DNA from: an uncultured Collinsella sp.
GTDB lineage: Bacteria; Actinomycetota; Coriobacteriia; Coriobacteriales; Coriobacteriaceae
DNA: 64,000 nt
NCBI GenBank assembly: GCA_958407465.1
Contig: CATYIV010000009.1
Coordinates: 7,610-71,609 of the forward strand
Direction: 5' to 3'
The number at the start of each line of letters is the position of its first letter. Position 1 is the first letter of the stretch. Position numbers and translations under genes: made by a program. Below, piece by piece: positions 51,994 to 61,518 of this stretch. Below the pieces are notes generated by a model. That model made no database searches. It worked only from the letters and a program-made list of their open reading frames with translations, and was not told the DNA's origin.

Positions 51994-52093
51994 ACAAGCC
52001 TCCCGGAAGAATCGAAATACAGACGCTTTTCATGGTACCCCAAAGGGGACCGAACATGCCAAGAGCAGCAACGTGGGACAAAATTATCAGCAG

Positions 52094-53449
52094 CTACCTC
52101 GGTGCATTCCCGCTGCGGTCGCGTTCGCTTTGCTCTACGCGCCACTCTTCCCAGCCGCGGCCGGCAGGCTGCCAGAACACGCCGCGCTCCAGTCCCTCGG
52201 GCAAATAGCGCTGATCGACCCAGCCTTCGGGATAATCATGTGGATACTTATACACACCGTATTCATCGCTGCCCGGGCGATGGCGATCGCGCAGATAACT
52301 CGGCACCTCGCGAAGCCCACTAGAATGGATATCGGCCAGCGCCGCATCGATCGAAGCCTCACACGCGTTGGATTTTGGCGCCAAGCACACATAGAGTGCA
52401 GCCTGAGCCAGGTTAATGCGGCACTCGGGATAGCCAATGACCTCGGCAGACTTAAACGCGGCATGCGCCACCAAAAGCGCCTGCGGGTCGGCGTTGCCAA
52501 CATCCTCAGAAGCGTGAATCATAATGCGGCGAGCGATAAACTTAGGATCCTCCCCAGCATCGATCATGCGCGCGAGCCAATAGATCGTGGCATCGGGGTC
52601 ACTACCGCGCATGGACTTGATGAACGCACTGATGATGTCGTAGTGCATGTCGCCGTTTTTGTCATACGTAAAGCCGCGACGCGGGTTGGCAATCTTCACG
52701 TCATCCACGGTGATGGGATAGCGCTCCCCCGCCGCAGGCGCTGGCGTTCCCTCGGTATCGGGACGCGTGACGGCAATCTCGCTCGCAAGCTCGAGCGTCG
52801 TGAGCGCCGAGCGAGCGTCACCCGCTGCCAGCGTGCAAATGGTCTTGACCGTATCCTCATCGGCCGAGAACTTTCCGTTCAAGCCCTGTGGTGCCTCGAG
52901 CGCACGCTCAATAAGCGTGGCGATATCCTCATCCTTCAGATGTTCAAGCTCCACCACGCGCCCGCGCGACAACAGTGCCGAGTTGACCTCAAAGTACGGG
53001 TTCTCTGTCGTAGCGCCAATCATAATGACGGTACGGTTCTCAACTGCATGCAGCAGGGCATCCTGCTGCGACTTAGAGAAGCGATGAATCTCATCGATAA
53101 ATAGAATGGTGCGACGGTCGTACGTATTCAGGCGCGTCTTGGCCTCATCAATCACGCGACGCAGGTCCTTCACGGTACCCGTGACGGCGCTGACCTCGAC
53201 AAACTCGCTCTTGGTATGGTTGGCGATAATGTGGGCCAGCGTCGTCTTACCCGTACCGGCCGGCCCGTACAGAATCACGCTCGAAAGCACGTCGTGCTCG
53301 ATCGCGGCACGCAACCATGAGCCCTTACCGACGGCCTTTTGCTGGCCCACATACTCGTCGAGCGAATTGGGGCGCATGCGCACCGCAAGCGGCGCATTTT
53401 TAAAGGAACGCTCGCGCGTCGAGGCAGAAAAAAGGTCGTCCATAGCCAT
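52094..53449 (-). CDS. rarA: Replication-associated recombination protein RarA
   Basis: An AAA+ ATPase of about 451 residues (MgsA/Mgs1/WRNIP1 family), acting at stalled forks. MRPNSLDEYVGQQ begins the clamp-loader-like part, Walker A is LYGPAGTGKTTLAHII, Walker B and sensor are LFIDEIHRFSKSQQDALLHA and MIGATTENPYFEV, and the tetramerisation domain has MRGSDPDATIYWLARMIDAG and a late YKYPHDYPEGWV. The start is either 53449 or 53443; neither has a strong ribosome-binding site. The gene is separated from neighbours by about 50-100 bp. Confidence 0.94.
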   Translation of the reverse strand: MAMDDLFSASTRERSFKNAPLAVRMRPNSLDEYVGQQKAVGKGSWLRAAIEHDVLSSVILYGPAGTGKTTLAHIIANHTKSEFVEVSAVTGTVKDLRRVIDEAKTRLNTYDRRTILFIDEIHRFSKSQQDALLHAVENRTVIMIGATTENPYFEVNSALLSRGRVVELEHLKDEDIATLIERALEAPQGLNGKFSADEDTVKTICTLAAGDARSALTTLELASEIAVTRPDTEGTPAPAAGERYPITVDDVKIANPRRGFTYDKNGDMHYDIISAFIKSMRGSDPDATIYWLARMIDAGEDPKFIARRIMIHASEDVGNADPQALLVAHAAFKSAEVIGYPECRINLAQAALYVCLAPKSNACEASIDAALADIHSSGLREVPSYLRDRHRPGSDEYGVYKYPHDYPEGWVDQRYLPEGLERGVFWQPAGRGWEEWRVEQSERDRSGNAPR

Positions 53450-53503
53450 CCCGTGCATCCATCAAAATCGTTGTTCCTCAACAGTATACCGAAAATATAC
53501 GAA

Positions 53504-54751
53504 CTACCGTTCGTTAATATAGGTACGATGCGGAAACTTCAGCCCCGGGAACAGCTTGCTCGTCAGCTCACAGAAATAGCCGTCCGTCATGCTCGAAATG
53601 TAATCCACTACGGTCTGATCTTTATCATCCTGCCATGCATAGGTGCGATTGTAGTAGGAAAGCTGCCGCTCAATGCGCGAAATGTGATGCTTAAAGATAT
53701 ACGAAGACTCGTCGCCTTCGTTTATATCCTGCAGGCAACGGTCATAGAGCTTTTCGAACGCCTCGCGCAGCTCCGTTTCGGAGTCGCCCTCGATGCCGCC
53801 CTTGCTATAGATCTTCTCGTAGTTCTCGCGCTTAGCGCGGCGGATTTCCTCGAACAGGTCCTCGCTCATCTCGATGCGCGGCTTGCCATAGCTGTGCTCG
53901 ACGATATCGATAGAGGCATGCGTGAGAATCCAGCTGTTGTATGCTCCGCCAAGCCCATCGTCAAAAGCGTCGGGTGACAGCAGGCCCGCCGCAATGGCGT
54001 CTTGGCGATCACGCCCCGCATAGGCAAGAATATCCGAGATGCGAACGACACAGCCCTCAAGCGTCATGGGACGCAAGTGCTCAATTGCGCTATAGCCTGT
54101 GGCAATGCAATCCTCGACGGTTCGATCGAACTGGTCAAAGGAACCCATGTCCGAGAGCTCGAACACACGCTGCTCGTACTCGCCGTTGTGGCAGAGCACG
54201 CCATCGAGCGTCTGAAGCGACACGTTGCGACCGTACAGCGCATCGAGCACGCGGACCGACTGCACGTTATGGAAAAAATAACGACCCGTGCGCTCGTGAT
54301 AGATATCGTTGAGGAATCGCTCGCCGGCATGGCCGAAAGGCGTATGCCCCAAGTCGTGACCCAGACCGATCGCTTCAATCAGATCGCAGTTGAGCCCGAG
54401 GGCGCGACCGATATCGCGCGCAATGCGCGAGACGAGCTGCACGTGTAGACCACGACGCGACAAGTCGTCGTTGCTTCGAAAGCTAAAAACCTGCGTTTTG
54501 CCTGCATAACGGGTGTACGCCGGTAGATGGAGGATTTTTTCGGTATCGCGCATAAACGCCGGACGCATAAGCGTGCCTTTGTCCGCATCGCGATCGACAC
54601 GACGAATGACCTGGTCGTCGTTGCAACGATACGGATTGACAGTGCCCGAAGCACGATTGGCGGCAATGCGCTCGACGAGCTCGGGCGACAACGCCGAAGG
54701 AATACGGTCCATACGCGCCTTGATGGCGGCCGTTTCTTGATTAGTTGCCAT
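53504..54751 (-). CDS. dgt: dGTPase-like HD-domain triphosphohydrolase
   Basis: A 415-residue HD-domain protein of the deoxyguanosinetriphosphate triphosphohydrolase family. RDTEKILHLPAYTRYAGKTQ and IGLGHDLGHTPFGHAGE carry the metal-binding His/Asp residues, and GVLCHNGEYEQR and RISDILAYAGRDRQDAI complete the set. Such enzymes cut dNTPs to deoxynucleoside and tripolyphosphate and influence mutation rate. AAGGAG precedes the ATG at 54751. A direct neighbour relation to DnaG, as in some genomes, is not seen here. Confidence 0.9.
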   Translation of the reverse strand: MATNQETAAIKARMDRIPSALSPELVERIAANRASGTVNPYRCNDDQVIRRVDRDADKGTLMRPAFMRDTEKILHLPAYTRYAGKTQVFSFRSNDDLSRRGLHVQLVSRIARDIGRALGLNCDLIEAIGLGHDLGHTPFGHAGERFLNDIYHERTGRYFFHNVQSVRVLDALYGRNVSLQTLDGVLCHNGEYEQRVFELSDMGSFDQFDRTVEDCIATGYSAIEHLRPMTLEGCVVRISDILAYAGRDRQDAIAAGLLSPDAFDDGLGGAYNSWILTHASIDIVEHSYGKPRIEMSEDLFEEIRRAKRENYEKIYSKGGIEGDSETELREAFEKLYDRCLQDINEGDESSYIFKHHISRIERQLSYYNRTYAWQDDKDQTVVDYISSMTDGYFCELTSKLFPGLKFPHRTYINER

Positions 54752-54782
54752 GGCATGCTCCTTAAGAACGATGCGCAATCGG

Positions 54783-55205
54783 TTACAGAGTGCAGCCCAC
54801 GACCTCGATTATGGCAAAAATCGGCACTAAAAACGGGAGCAATGGCAGGGAGCGCGATTTTGTGAAGAGGCAGGAGAGGGCCAGGGCCAGGAGTGCGACG
54901 GCAAATGCGACAACGCCGCCCAGGGGATCGAAGGTACAAAGGGCAAAGAGTGCCTTGACGTCCCCCATGCCAATGCCAGGAGCGTGGCGAACTCTACGCC
55001 AGAGCGACTCGGTAAGCACAAGGGCAAGGTAGACGATGACCGCAAGACCGGCATGATCAAGTGCAGTGTTAACGCCCCTGTCGAGCCAAACGCCTGCTAA
55101 CGCCGCCACGGCACATGCGCCGGCAAGCTCATTGGGAAACCGCCGCTCACGGGCATCAATCCACGCGCCGGCAAAGATGCAAATCCAAAACGGGATATAG
55201 ATCAT
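54783..55205 (-). CDS. Type IV prepilin peptidase-like (A24) membrane protease
   Basis: A 140-residue polytopic membrane protein with about five hydrophobic segments and the two aspartates of A24 peptidases: GAWIDARERRFPNEL near residue 12 and GIGMGDVKALFAL near residue 80. The N-terminal methyltransferase domain of PilD is absent, so it resembles TadV/CpaA-type minimal peptidases. GGAGG precedes the ATG at 55205. No pilin or secretion genes lie nearby, so its substrate must be encoded elsewhere. Confidence 0.85.
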   Translation of the reverse strand: MIYIPFWICIFAGAWIDARERRFPNELAGACAVAALAGVWLDRGVNTALDHAGLAVIVYLALVLTESLWRRVRHAPGIGMGDVKALFALCTFDPLGGVVAFAVALLALALSCLFTKSRSLPLLPFLVPIFAIIEVVGCTL

Positions 55206-55236
55206 CGAAAACCTCCTTGAGCAGCTGCTCAAAAGC

Positions 55237-55275
55237 AAAAACCACCACAAAGGTGCCTGTCCCCTTTGCGGTGGT
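55237..55275 (-). terminator. Intrinsic terminator after the glycosyltransferase gene
   Basis: Minus-strand ACCACCGCAAAGG pairs with CCTTTGTGGTGGT (one mismatch) and is followed by TTTTTG. It lies 12 bp past the stop at 55287. The loop GGACAGGCA and stem are shared with the terminator at 63057-63096. Confidence 0.9.
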
Positions 55276-55286
55276 TTTGGTGGTGG

Positions 55287-56582
55287 TTATTTGGCGCCTT
55301 GCATGACCTCGTCAAGGGTAACGCTGACGGCGTGCTGCGTCGGGACCCAGTCGACCTTCAGGAACAGCGCGGCCACCGTGATGGGGATATAGCTGAACAT
55401 AAAGATCGGGAAGGTAAACAGGTTAGTCACCAGACGCCACTTTTGCGCGCAGTGAATGTGCTTGTACTCAAAGATAGTCGTGAGCAGCGCCAGGATAAAG
55501 AAAGTCAGATACATCATGGCGAAGGTCATAATGAGCGACGCGGCACAGGCCTGCATCTCGACTTCGGTAGCCAAAAAGCCGTGCGAGAGTCCACCCACGA
55601 TCAGGAACGTCGCATTGGCGAGCATCGAGATGAGCGACAGCAGCATACCCGGGGCGATCGTCATGAACATGTCGTAGGCGGCAAAGCGATGGTAGCGGAA
55701 CGTCGATTTGACAAGATGCTTGCCATAGGTAAAAAAGACCTGGTAGAAGCCCTTGGTCCAGCGCATGCGCTGTTTCCAGGATGCCTTGAACGTCACGGGC
55801 TGTTCGTCAAAGAACTCCGCCGGCGCATAGCCAATGCGAATGCCGTGAATGGCGCAGAACGTGGTGAACTGAATATCCTCGGTCAGCGTGTGGAACTGCC
55901 AGCCGTGCATGCCCTCGATAACACTGGCGGAGATGAGGTAGCCCGAACCCGAGACAGCGCAAGAAGTCTTGCAGATATTGCGCGCGTTGTTGAGAAAGCG
56001 CGCCTCGCGCAAATACCAGGTAGCATTAGCTGCCGAGATCCACGAGCTGCCAAAGTTCTTGGAGTTGCGATAGCTCGTGACCACATGGAATCCCTGGTCA
56101 AAGGCATCGTTCATCTTGGACACGTAATCGCGGGATATGACGTTATCAGCATCGAAAATAAAGTAGCCCTCAAACGTGTCGGGATACTCGTTAAGGATGC
56201 GGTCAAAACCAAAGTCCATGACCCAGCTCTTACCCTTGCGGGCCAGGTCGTTGCGCTCATAAACGATGGCGCCCGCCTCGCGCGCGAGCTGCGCCGTGTT
56301 GTCGGTGCAGGCATCGGCGACCACGAAGACCTCGATAAGCTCGGACGGATAATCCTGGTCCTTGATGGAGCGAACGAGGTTGGCAATCACGGCCTCCTCA
56401 TTATGCGCCGCGATAAAGAAAGCATAGCGATGGAGTTTTTTGGCCTTAGGAGGCGCGACCTCGCCACGAAGAGCGCCAATGACAAAGAAGACCACCTGGT
56501 ACAGAAAGCAGACCGTGAGCAGCGTGACGACAATCTGGTTGAAGATCACAATGGGTGTGTTGGTTTGTAAAAAGGCGAGCAT
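55287..56582 (-). CDS. Processive family 2 glycosyltransferase
   Basis: A 431-residue membrane glycosyltransferase. An N-terminal helix (about 10-40) is followed by a GT-A domain with FFIAAHNEEAVIANLVRSI, VVADACTDNTAQLAREAG, FIFDADNVISRDYV (DxD-type metal site), HTLTEDIQFT and the QxxRW-type motif KQRMRWTKGFYQ, which marks processive enzymes such as cellulose, hyaluronan or poly-GlcNAc synthases. At least four C-terminal helices follow. No polysaccharide cluster surrounds it, so the polymer is unknown. Confidence 0.88.
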   Translation of the reverse strand: MLAFLQTNTPIVIFNQIVVTLLTVCFLYQVVFFVIGALRGEVAPPKAKKLHRYAFFIAAHNEEAVIANLVRSIKDQDYPSELIEVFVVADACTDNTAQLAREAGAIVYERNDLARKGKSWVMDFGFDRILNEYPDTFEGYFIFDADNVISRDYVSKMNDAFDQGFHVVTSYRNSKNFGSSWISAANATWYLREARFLNNARNICKTSCAVSGSGYLISASVIEGMHGWQFHTLTEDIQFTTFCAIHGIRIGYAPAEFFDEQPVTFKASWKQRMRWTKGFYQVFFTYGKHLVKSTFRYHRFAAYDMFMTIAPGMLLSLISMLANATFLIVGGLSHGFLATEVEMQACAASLIMTFAMMYLTFFILALLTTIFEYKHIHCAQKWRLVTNLFTFPIFMFSYIPITVAALFLKVDWVPTQHAVSVTLDEVMQGAK

Positions 56583-56664
56583 GCAGGCTCCCAGGAACGC
56601 GTTACGTAAACAATCGTATATCTTACCGCAGGCTTAACGAGTTCAAGAAACCACCTAATACCGG

Positions 56665-57678
56665 CTAGGCTTCGAGCAGACCGAGCTGCGGGACAATGTC
56701 GTCACCGGCAGCGGTGCGGCCGAGCGAACGCGGGGCCAGGTCGTCAAGAACCGCAGCGAGATCCCACGGCAGCTCATCGCGGCACTCAATACGCTCCCCC
56801 GTCACGGGATGGTCGAATGCGACGCGCCAGGAATGAAGGAATTGCCTGGTCAGGCCCTGATCGGCACGCGCATCGCACTTGCCGTAGAGTGGATCGCCCA
56901 CGCAGGCGTGGTTGATATGGCGCATGTGCACGCGAATCTGATGCGTACGGCCCGTAAACAGGTGGCACTCGACGAGCGTATAGCCGTCGTCAAAACGCGT
57001 GGAATCGTAGCGCTCAAGGACCTTAAAGGTCGTAATGGCCTGGCGTGCGAAAGGATCGTCCGAAACCGCCATCTTGACACGGTCACGCGTAGAACGGGCA
57101 ATGCCGGTGTTGATGGTGCCCTCGTCCATGGCGATGTGCCCGTGAACGAGCGTGATATAACGACGATCGAGCGTACGCGTGCGGATGAGATTTTGGAGCG
57201 CGCGCTGGGTGTCGTCGTCCTTTGCCGCAAGCATGAGACCCGAGGTATCGCGATCCAAACGATGCACGATACCGGGGCGGTCCTCGCCCTGCACGGTGCC
57301 CAGATGGTCGATACCGCAGTGATAGACCAGGGCATTCGCGAGCGTACCGCTCTCATGACCATGCGCGGGATGGCACACCAGGCCGCGCTGCTTGGAGAGC
57401 ACAATGAGATAATCGTCCTCATAGCGAATGTCGAGCGGGATGGCCTCGGGAATCACGTCGGTCGGGTCGTGCGGCTCGGGGAGGTCGACCGAAATACGGT
57501 CGCAGGCTCGCACGGCGTACTTTTTGGACAGGCAGGTCTCACCATTGACACATACGGCACCGCCCTCAATCAGATGCGCGCAGGCAGAGCGCGTAGGACA
57601 GCCGTCATTGGCTCCCAGATAGGCGTCAAGACGCTGACCAGCGGCATCGTCGGCAACAAGGATATGGATGTCGGCCAT
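56665..57678 (-). CDS. rluD: RluD-family 23S rRNA pseudouridine synthase
   Basis: A 337-residue RluA/RluD family enzyme. An N-terminal S4 domain (RLDAYLGANDGCPTRSA) precedes the catalytic core with VHRLDRDTSGLMLAAK (catalytic Asp), QRGLVCHPAHGHESG and LFTGRTHQIRVHMRHI. It makes pseudouridines in 23S rRNA. The ATG shares one base with the lspA stop (TAATG), the classical lspA-rluD pair found in most bacteria. Confidence 0.94.
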   Translation of the reverse strand: MADIHILVADDAAGQRLDAYLGANDGCPTRSACAHLIEGGAVCVNGETCLSKKYAVRACDRISVDLPEPHDPTDVIPEAIPLDIRYEDDYLIVLSKQRGLVCHPAHGHESGTLANALVYHCGIDHLGTVQGEDRPGIVHRLDRDTSGLMLAAKDDDTQRALQNLIRTRTLDRRYITLVHGHIAMDEGTINTGIARSTRDRVKMAVSDDPFARQAITTFKVLERYDSTRFDDGYTLVECHLFTGRTHQIRVHMRHINHACVGDPLYGKCDARADQGLTRQFLHSWRVAFDHPVTGERIECRDELPWDLAAVLDDLAPRSLGRTAAGDDIVPQLGLLEA

Positions 57679-58259
57679 TAGCGCTCGTTCCTTTCGCGAA
57701 TCTTGCGGGCACGCTCCCCGCGTTGCTGGGCCTTGCGCTTAGCGCGAGCCTCGTCACGGGCGTTAAGCTCGGCGGTCGCATCGACCTCACGGGCCGCAGG
57801 ACTCAAGAACATGTAGCCGAAGAGGGCGAGCACGACGCCCAAGGTAATGCCGATATCGGCCACATTGAAGACGGGAAAGTCGATGAAGGTGGTGGCAATA
57901 AAATCGGTCACGAAGCCAAAGGCCAAACGATCGATAGCGTTGCCGATAGCACCGCCCGCAACCATCGCCATGCCCACAACCTCAAGATGGGCGAGCTGGG
58001 GTGCACGAACGAGGTACACGGCAATAGCGATAATGACCGCCAACGCCAGCACGGCAAACGCGATGCCATGCCCCTCACCCATACTAAAGGCAGCGCCGAT
58101 ATTGCGGACAAACATAAAGTCGATGACACCGGGGATAACGGTCACATGCAGAGCATCGCCCACGGCACGAACCGCAAGCTTGGTCAGCTGGTCGACAAGC
58201 AGCACAACGAGCGCTACCCCACCAGCAACACCCAACCGCCAACGCAAAGGCGGCGTCAT
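57678..58259 (-). CDS. lspA: Lipoprotein signal peptidase (signal peptidase II)
   Basis: A protein of about 193 residues with four membrane helices. The catalytic aspartates are in GNAIDRLAFGFVTDFI and FPVFNVADIGITLG; VRNIGAAFSMGEG is another family block. The C-terminal 45 residues are a basic Arg/Lys/Glu tail, longer than in most LspA. The start could be ATG 58259 or a TTG at 58277, which has the better-placed AGGGG. The enzyme would process the lipoproteins seen in the cobalamin-uptake operon. Confidence 0.93.
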   Translation of the reverse strand: MTPPLRWRLGVAGGVALVVLLVDQLTKLAVRAVGDALHVTVIPGVIDFMFVRNIGAAFSMGEGHGIAFAVLALAVIIAIAVYLVRAPQLAHLEVVGMAMVAGGAIGNAIDRLAFGFVTDFIATTFIDFPVFNVADIGITLGVVLALFGYMFLSPAAREVDATAELNARDEARAKRKAQQRGERARKIRERNER

Positions 58260-58397
58260 ATCCCCAGCACGACCCAAATCAATCCCCTACCCTCAAGATC
58301 ATCGAATTACGTTTAATGCAAGTAACTATCTTATAGTGACAAACGCCAAACACGCAGCATATTCACCAACGCTAGCGAAATAACCAGCTAAAAACGA

Positions 58398-58428
58398 AAG
58401 CGGCATTCCGAAAAACAGAATGCCGCTT
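58398..58428. repeat. Hairpin upstream of lspA
   Basis: AAGCGGCATTC (58398-58408) and GAATGCCGCTT (58418-58428) form an 11-bp perfect stem. It has no T-run on either strand directly adjacent and lies about 140 bp before the lspA start. Confidence 0.65.
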
Positions 58429-58451
58429 GAATGTGACACAGGTAGTCATTA

Positions 58452-58489
58452 GGGACGTTCTTGTTTGACTAGTCGTTTAAGAATGTCCC
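58452..58489. repeat. Second hairpin in the ileS-lspA spacer
   Basis: GGGACGTTCTT (58452-58462) and AAGAATGTCCC (58479-58489) pair with a single G-T, and the loop contains the palindrome GACTAGTC. It looks like a separate palindromic repeat unit. Confidence 0.6.
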
Positions 58490-58535
58490 CAACAACTAAA
58501 CAATAGAAACGCCGCATTACCGTCGCCAACAGCGA

Positions 58536-58633
58536 AAACGCCCCTAAGCGAGCAAGGTGACGTGAAAGAGGAGGGAAGCGTACTTCGGTACGCGACCGAC
58601 GATTGAACGTCAGATTGCCGCTTAGGGGCGTTT
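58536..58633. repeat. Nested palindromic element of about 100 bp
   Basis: Outer arms AAACGCCCCTAAGCG (58536-58550) and its exact complement at 58619-58633 make 15 bp. Inside, GCAA/TTGC and TGACGT (58558-58563)/ACGTCA (58607-58612) pair in register, and the centre has GCGTAC-TTCG-GTACGC (58578-58593), a stable UUCG-type tetraloop hairpin. No frame of note crosses it. It could be a structured RNA or a REP-like element. Confidence 0.75.
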
Positions 58634-58642
58634 GCAGCGTCG

Positions 58643-58677
58643 GTAGGTTACGGCGTTCTACGAACGCCGTAACCTAC
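58643..58677 (-). terminator. 16-bp perfect hairpin at the ileS stop codon
   Basis: GTAGGTTACGGCGTTC (58643-58658) pairs completely with 58662-58677 around a 3-nt loop. It begins inside the final ileS codons, as the stop is at 58674-58676. No T-run follows, so it may block exonucleases or terminate with a factor. Confidence 0.6.
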
Positions 58678-61475
58678 AAAGCGTCGGCGCAGCGCTTGCA
58701 AATATGCGCATGGCCGTTGTACTCGCCGACGGTGGTGCGGTAGTTCCAGCAACGGTCGCAGCACTCGCCCTCGGCAGCCTCGATGGCAACGGAGAGCTCC
58801 TCGCCCTGGGTCAGCTCAACATCGGAGACGATGTAGAACTCGGCCAGGTCGACGGCCTTGTCGCCGGTCAGCAGCGCATACATCTCGGCGGGAACGACCG
58901 CCTTGACGCGGACCTGCTGGCTCTTGGTGAAGGTGCCGGCGGAGCGGGCATCCTCAAGGGCCTTGGTCACAGCGCTACGGAGCTCGAGCGAAGCCTCGAG
59001 CACGCCCTCGAACTCATTGGCCTCGTCGACCGTGATGGGCGACTTGTACCAATCGAGCAGCGCGGCGTACTTCTGGTGATCGACGCAGCCGGCGGGCGCA
59101 TAGCCCATAGCCTCATCGACCGTGTAGGTCAGGATCGGCTGCAGGTCGCGCATGAGCATCGAGAAGAGCTCGGCCAGCACGGTCTGGGCGCTGCGGCGCT
59201 CGAGCGAGCCGGGCTTGTCGCAGTACAGACGGTCCTTCAGGGCGTCGAGGTACACGTTGGAGAGCTCGGTAACCACGAAGTCGTAAAGCGCACGGTAGGC
59301 GCGTGGGAACTCGTAGCTGGCGTAGGCATCGTCGACCTCGGCCTGAACCTGGGTCAGACGGGCAACCATGAGCTTGTCGAGCGGCAGCAGGTCGGCAAAG
59401 GCGACGCCGTCGGTCTCGGGCTCAAACTGACCCTCGAGCTCGGAGAGCAGGAAGCGCAGCGTGTTGCGGAAACGACGGTAGGCATCGGACGTACGGGCAA
59501 GGATCTCATGGTCGATGGACACGTCGGAGCTGGTATCGACGGACGCAACCCACAGACGGATGATGTCGGCGCCCATCTCGTCGCAGACCTTGTTGGGGTC
59601 GATGACGTTGCCGAGCGACTTGGACATCTTACGGCCCTGGCCGTCAAGCGTGAAGCCCTGCGAGACGACCGCCTTGTACGGAGCGTGGCCGTTGGCACCC
59701 ACCGAGGTGAGCAGCGAGCTCTGGAACCAACCGCGGTGCTGGTCGGAGCCCTCGAGGTACACATCCGCCGGATACTCCAGCTCGGGACGGTACTCGCAGA
59801 CGGCCTTCCAGGAGACGCCGGAATCCCACCACACGTCGAGGATGTCCTTATCGGCCTTGAGGTGATGGCCGCCGCACTTGGGGCAGACACAGGCCTCGCC
59901 CAGGTAGCTCTCGGGAGCGTCGGTGAACCAAGCGTCGGAGCCCTTCTCGTGGAAGAGCTTGATGACGGCGTCTAGCGTGGCGTCGTTCATGACCTTCTCG
60001 CCGCAGTCGGCGCAGGTGTAGCTGGGGATGGGCACGCCCCAGTTGCGCTGACGGCTGATGCACCAGTCGGGACGCTGCTCGACCATGGCGCCGATGCGGT
60101 TGGCCGCGTGGGCCGGATACCACTTGACGTTCTCGCGGACCTCTTTGCCAGCCTGCTCGCGCAAACCGGTCTTGTCCATCGAGACAAACCACTGGTCGGT
60201 GGCACGGAAGAGCACCGGGTGCTTGCAGCGCCAGCAGTGCGGATAGCTGTGCGTGATCTTCTTCTCGAGAACCAGGGTGCCGCGCTCGCGCAGGAACTCG
60301 ATGATATGCGGGTTGGCCTCATCGGTATCCATACCGCTGAAGGGGCCACCGGTGCCAAACTCCTCGCCGGTGTAGAACTTGCCGTCGTCATCGACCGGCA
60401 TGCAGATGTCGGTGATGCCTTCCTTGAGGCAGGCGAAGTAGTCGTCGACGCCGTGGCCGGGCGAGTTGTGGACGATACCGGTACCGTCATCGACACCGAC
60501 GTAGTCGGCCAGCAGCGCCACGCCCTCAACACCGTCAAAGATCGGCTGCTTGTAGTGGATGTGGTGGAACGTCTCGGCGGGAACCACATAGGGCTCGCCG
60601 TCGACCATGACCGGGGTGTACTCCCAGCCAAACTCCTCGCAGCACTTGGGAGCCAGGTCCTCGAGCATGACCTCGGCACGGCCATCGTGCTCAACGGCGA
60701 CATAGGCGGCGCCGGGCTTGAGGGAAACGGCCTGGTCGGAGGGGATAGTCCACGGCGTAGTCGTCCAGATGATAAAGTCGACCGGGCCGTCGAAGTTCTC
60801 GAGGCCGGCGGGCTTGGAGGTCATCTCAAAGCGCACGAAGATGGAGGGGCTCGTCTCATCGGAGTACTCGATCTCGGCCTCGGCCAGCGCGGTGTGGCAG
60901 TGCTTGCACCAGTGAACCGGCTTGTGGCCGCGATAGATCATGCCCTTATCGAACATGGCCTTGAAGACCTCGATGTCGGCGGCATCATGCTGGTGATAGA
61001 GCGTCAGATAGGGGTTGTCCCAGTCGCCGAGCACGCCCAGACGACGGAAACCAGCCTTCTGAAGCTCGATGTTCTCGACAGCGAACTTGTTGCAAAGCTC
61101 GCGGATCTTAGCCGTGGAGGTCTGGTTGAACTTCTCGGTGCCGAGCTTCTCCTCGACCTTGTGCTCGATCGGCTGACCGTGGCAGTCCCAACCGGGGACA
61201 TAGGGAACCTCATAGCCCTGCATCATCCAGTAACGGTTGATCATGTCCTTGGAGATCTTGTTCATGGCGTGGCCGATGTGGATCGGGCCATTGGCGTACG
61301 GAGGGCCGTCGTGCAGCACGAACTTCTTGTGACCCTCGTTCTTCTTTAGAACTTGCTCGTAGACCTTGTTGTCCTGCCAGTCCTTGAGTCGCTTGGGCTC
61401 GGACTTGGAAAGACCGGCACGCATGGGAAATCCGGTTTTGGGCAGATTCATCGTCTGCTTGTACTCGTTTGCCAC
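58674..61475 (-). CDS. ileS: Isoleucyl-tRNA synthetase
   Basis: A 933-residue class I synthetase. The HIGH motif is in GPIHIGHAMNKISKD, KMSKS in GRKMSKSLGNV, the editing CP1 domain has TTTPWTIPS, and a C-terminal zinc finger reads CCDRCWNYRTT then HICKRCADAL. I choose the GTG at 61475 because AAAGGGG lies five bases upstream; an internal ATG at 61451 is the next option. The CP1 domain shows it edits Val-tRNA-Ile. It is expressed behind a T-box leader. Confidence 0.96.
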   Translation of the reverse strand: MANEYKQTMNLPKTGFPMRAGLSKSEPKRLKDWQDNKVYEQVLKKNEGHKKFVLHDGPPYANGPIHIGHAMNKISKDMINRYWMMQGYEVPYVPGWDCHGQPIEHKVEEKLGTEKFNQTSTAKIRELCNKFAVENIELQKAGFRRLGVLGDWDNPYLTLYHQHDAADIEVFKAMFDKGMIYRGHKPVHWCKHCHTALAEAEIEYSDETSPSIFVRFEMTSKPAGLENFDGPVDFIIWTTTPWTIPSDQAVSLKPGAAYVAVEHDGRAEVMLEDLAPKCCEEFGWEYTPVMVDGEPYVVPAETFHHIHYKQPIFDGVEGVALLADYVGVDDGTGIVHNSPGHGVDDYFACLKEGITDICMPVDDDGKFYTGEEFGTGGPFSGMDTDEANPHIIEFLRERGTLVLEKKITHSYPHCWRCKHPVLFRATDQWFVSMDKTGLREQAGKEVRENVKWYPAHAANRIGAMVEQRPDWCISRQRNWGVPIPSYTCADCGEKVMNDATLDAVIKLFHEKGSDAWFTDAPESYLGEACVCPKCGGHHLKADKDILDVWWDSGVSWKAVCEYRPELEYPADVYLEGSDQHRGWFQSSLLTSVGANGHAPYKAVVSQGFTLDGQGRKMSKSLGNVIDPNKVCDEMGADIIRLWVASVDTSSDVSIDHEILARTSDAYRRFRNTLRFLLSELEGQFEPETDGVAFADLLPLDKLMVARLTQVQAEVDDAYASYEFPRAYRALYDFVVTELSNVYLDALKDRLYCDKPGSLERRSAQTVLAELFSMLMRDLQPILTYTVDEAMGYAPAGCVDHQKYAALLDWYKSPITVDEANEFEGVLEASLELRSAVTKALEDARSAGTFTKSQQVRVKAVVPAEMYALLTGDKAVDLAEFYIVSDVELTQGEELSVAIEAAEGECCDRCWNYRTTVGEYNGHAHICKRCADAL

Positions 61476-61518
61476 GGTACCCCTTTCTTGTCGTGGGCGC
61501 GCACGCCCTCTGGGCACC

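Noticed and set aside
35234..52090. GTGGGACAAAATT shared by 35234 and about 52074 as a repeat family
   Set aside because: The match is short and the second place lacks the pairing arm; too little to call a repeat.
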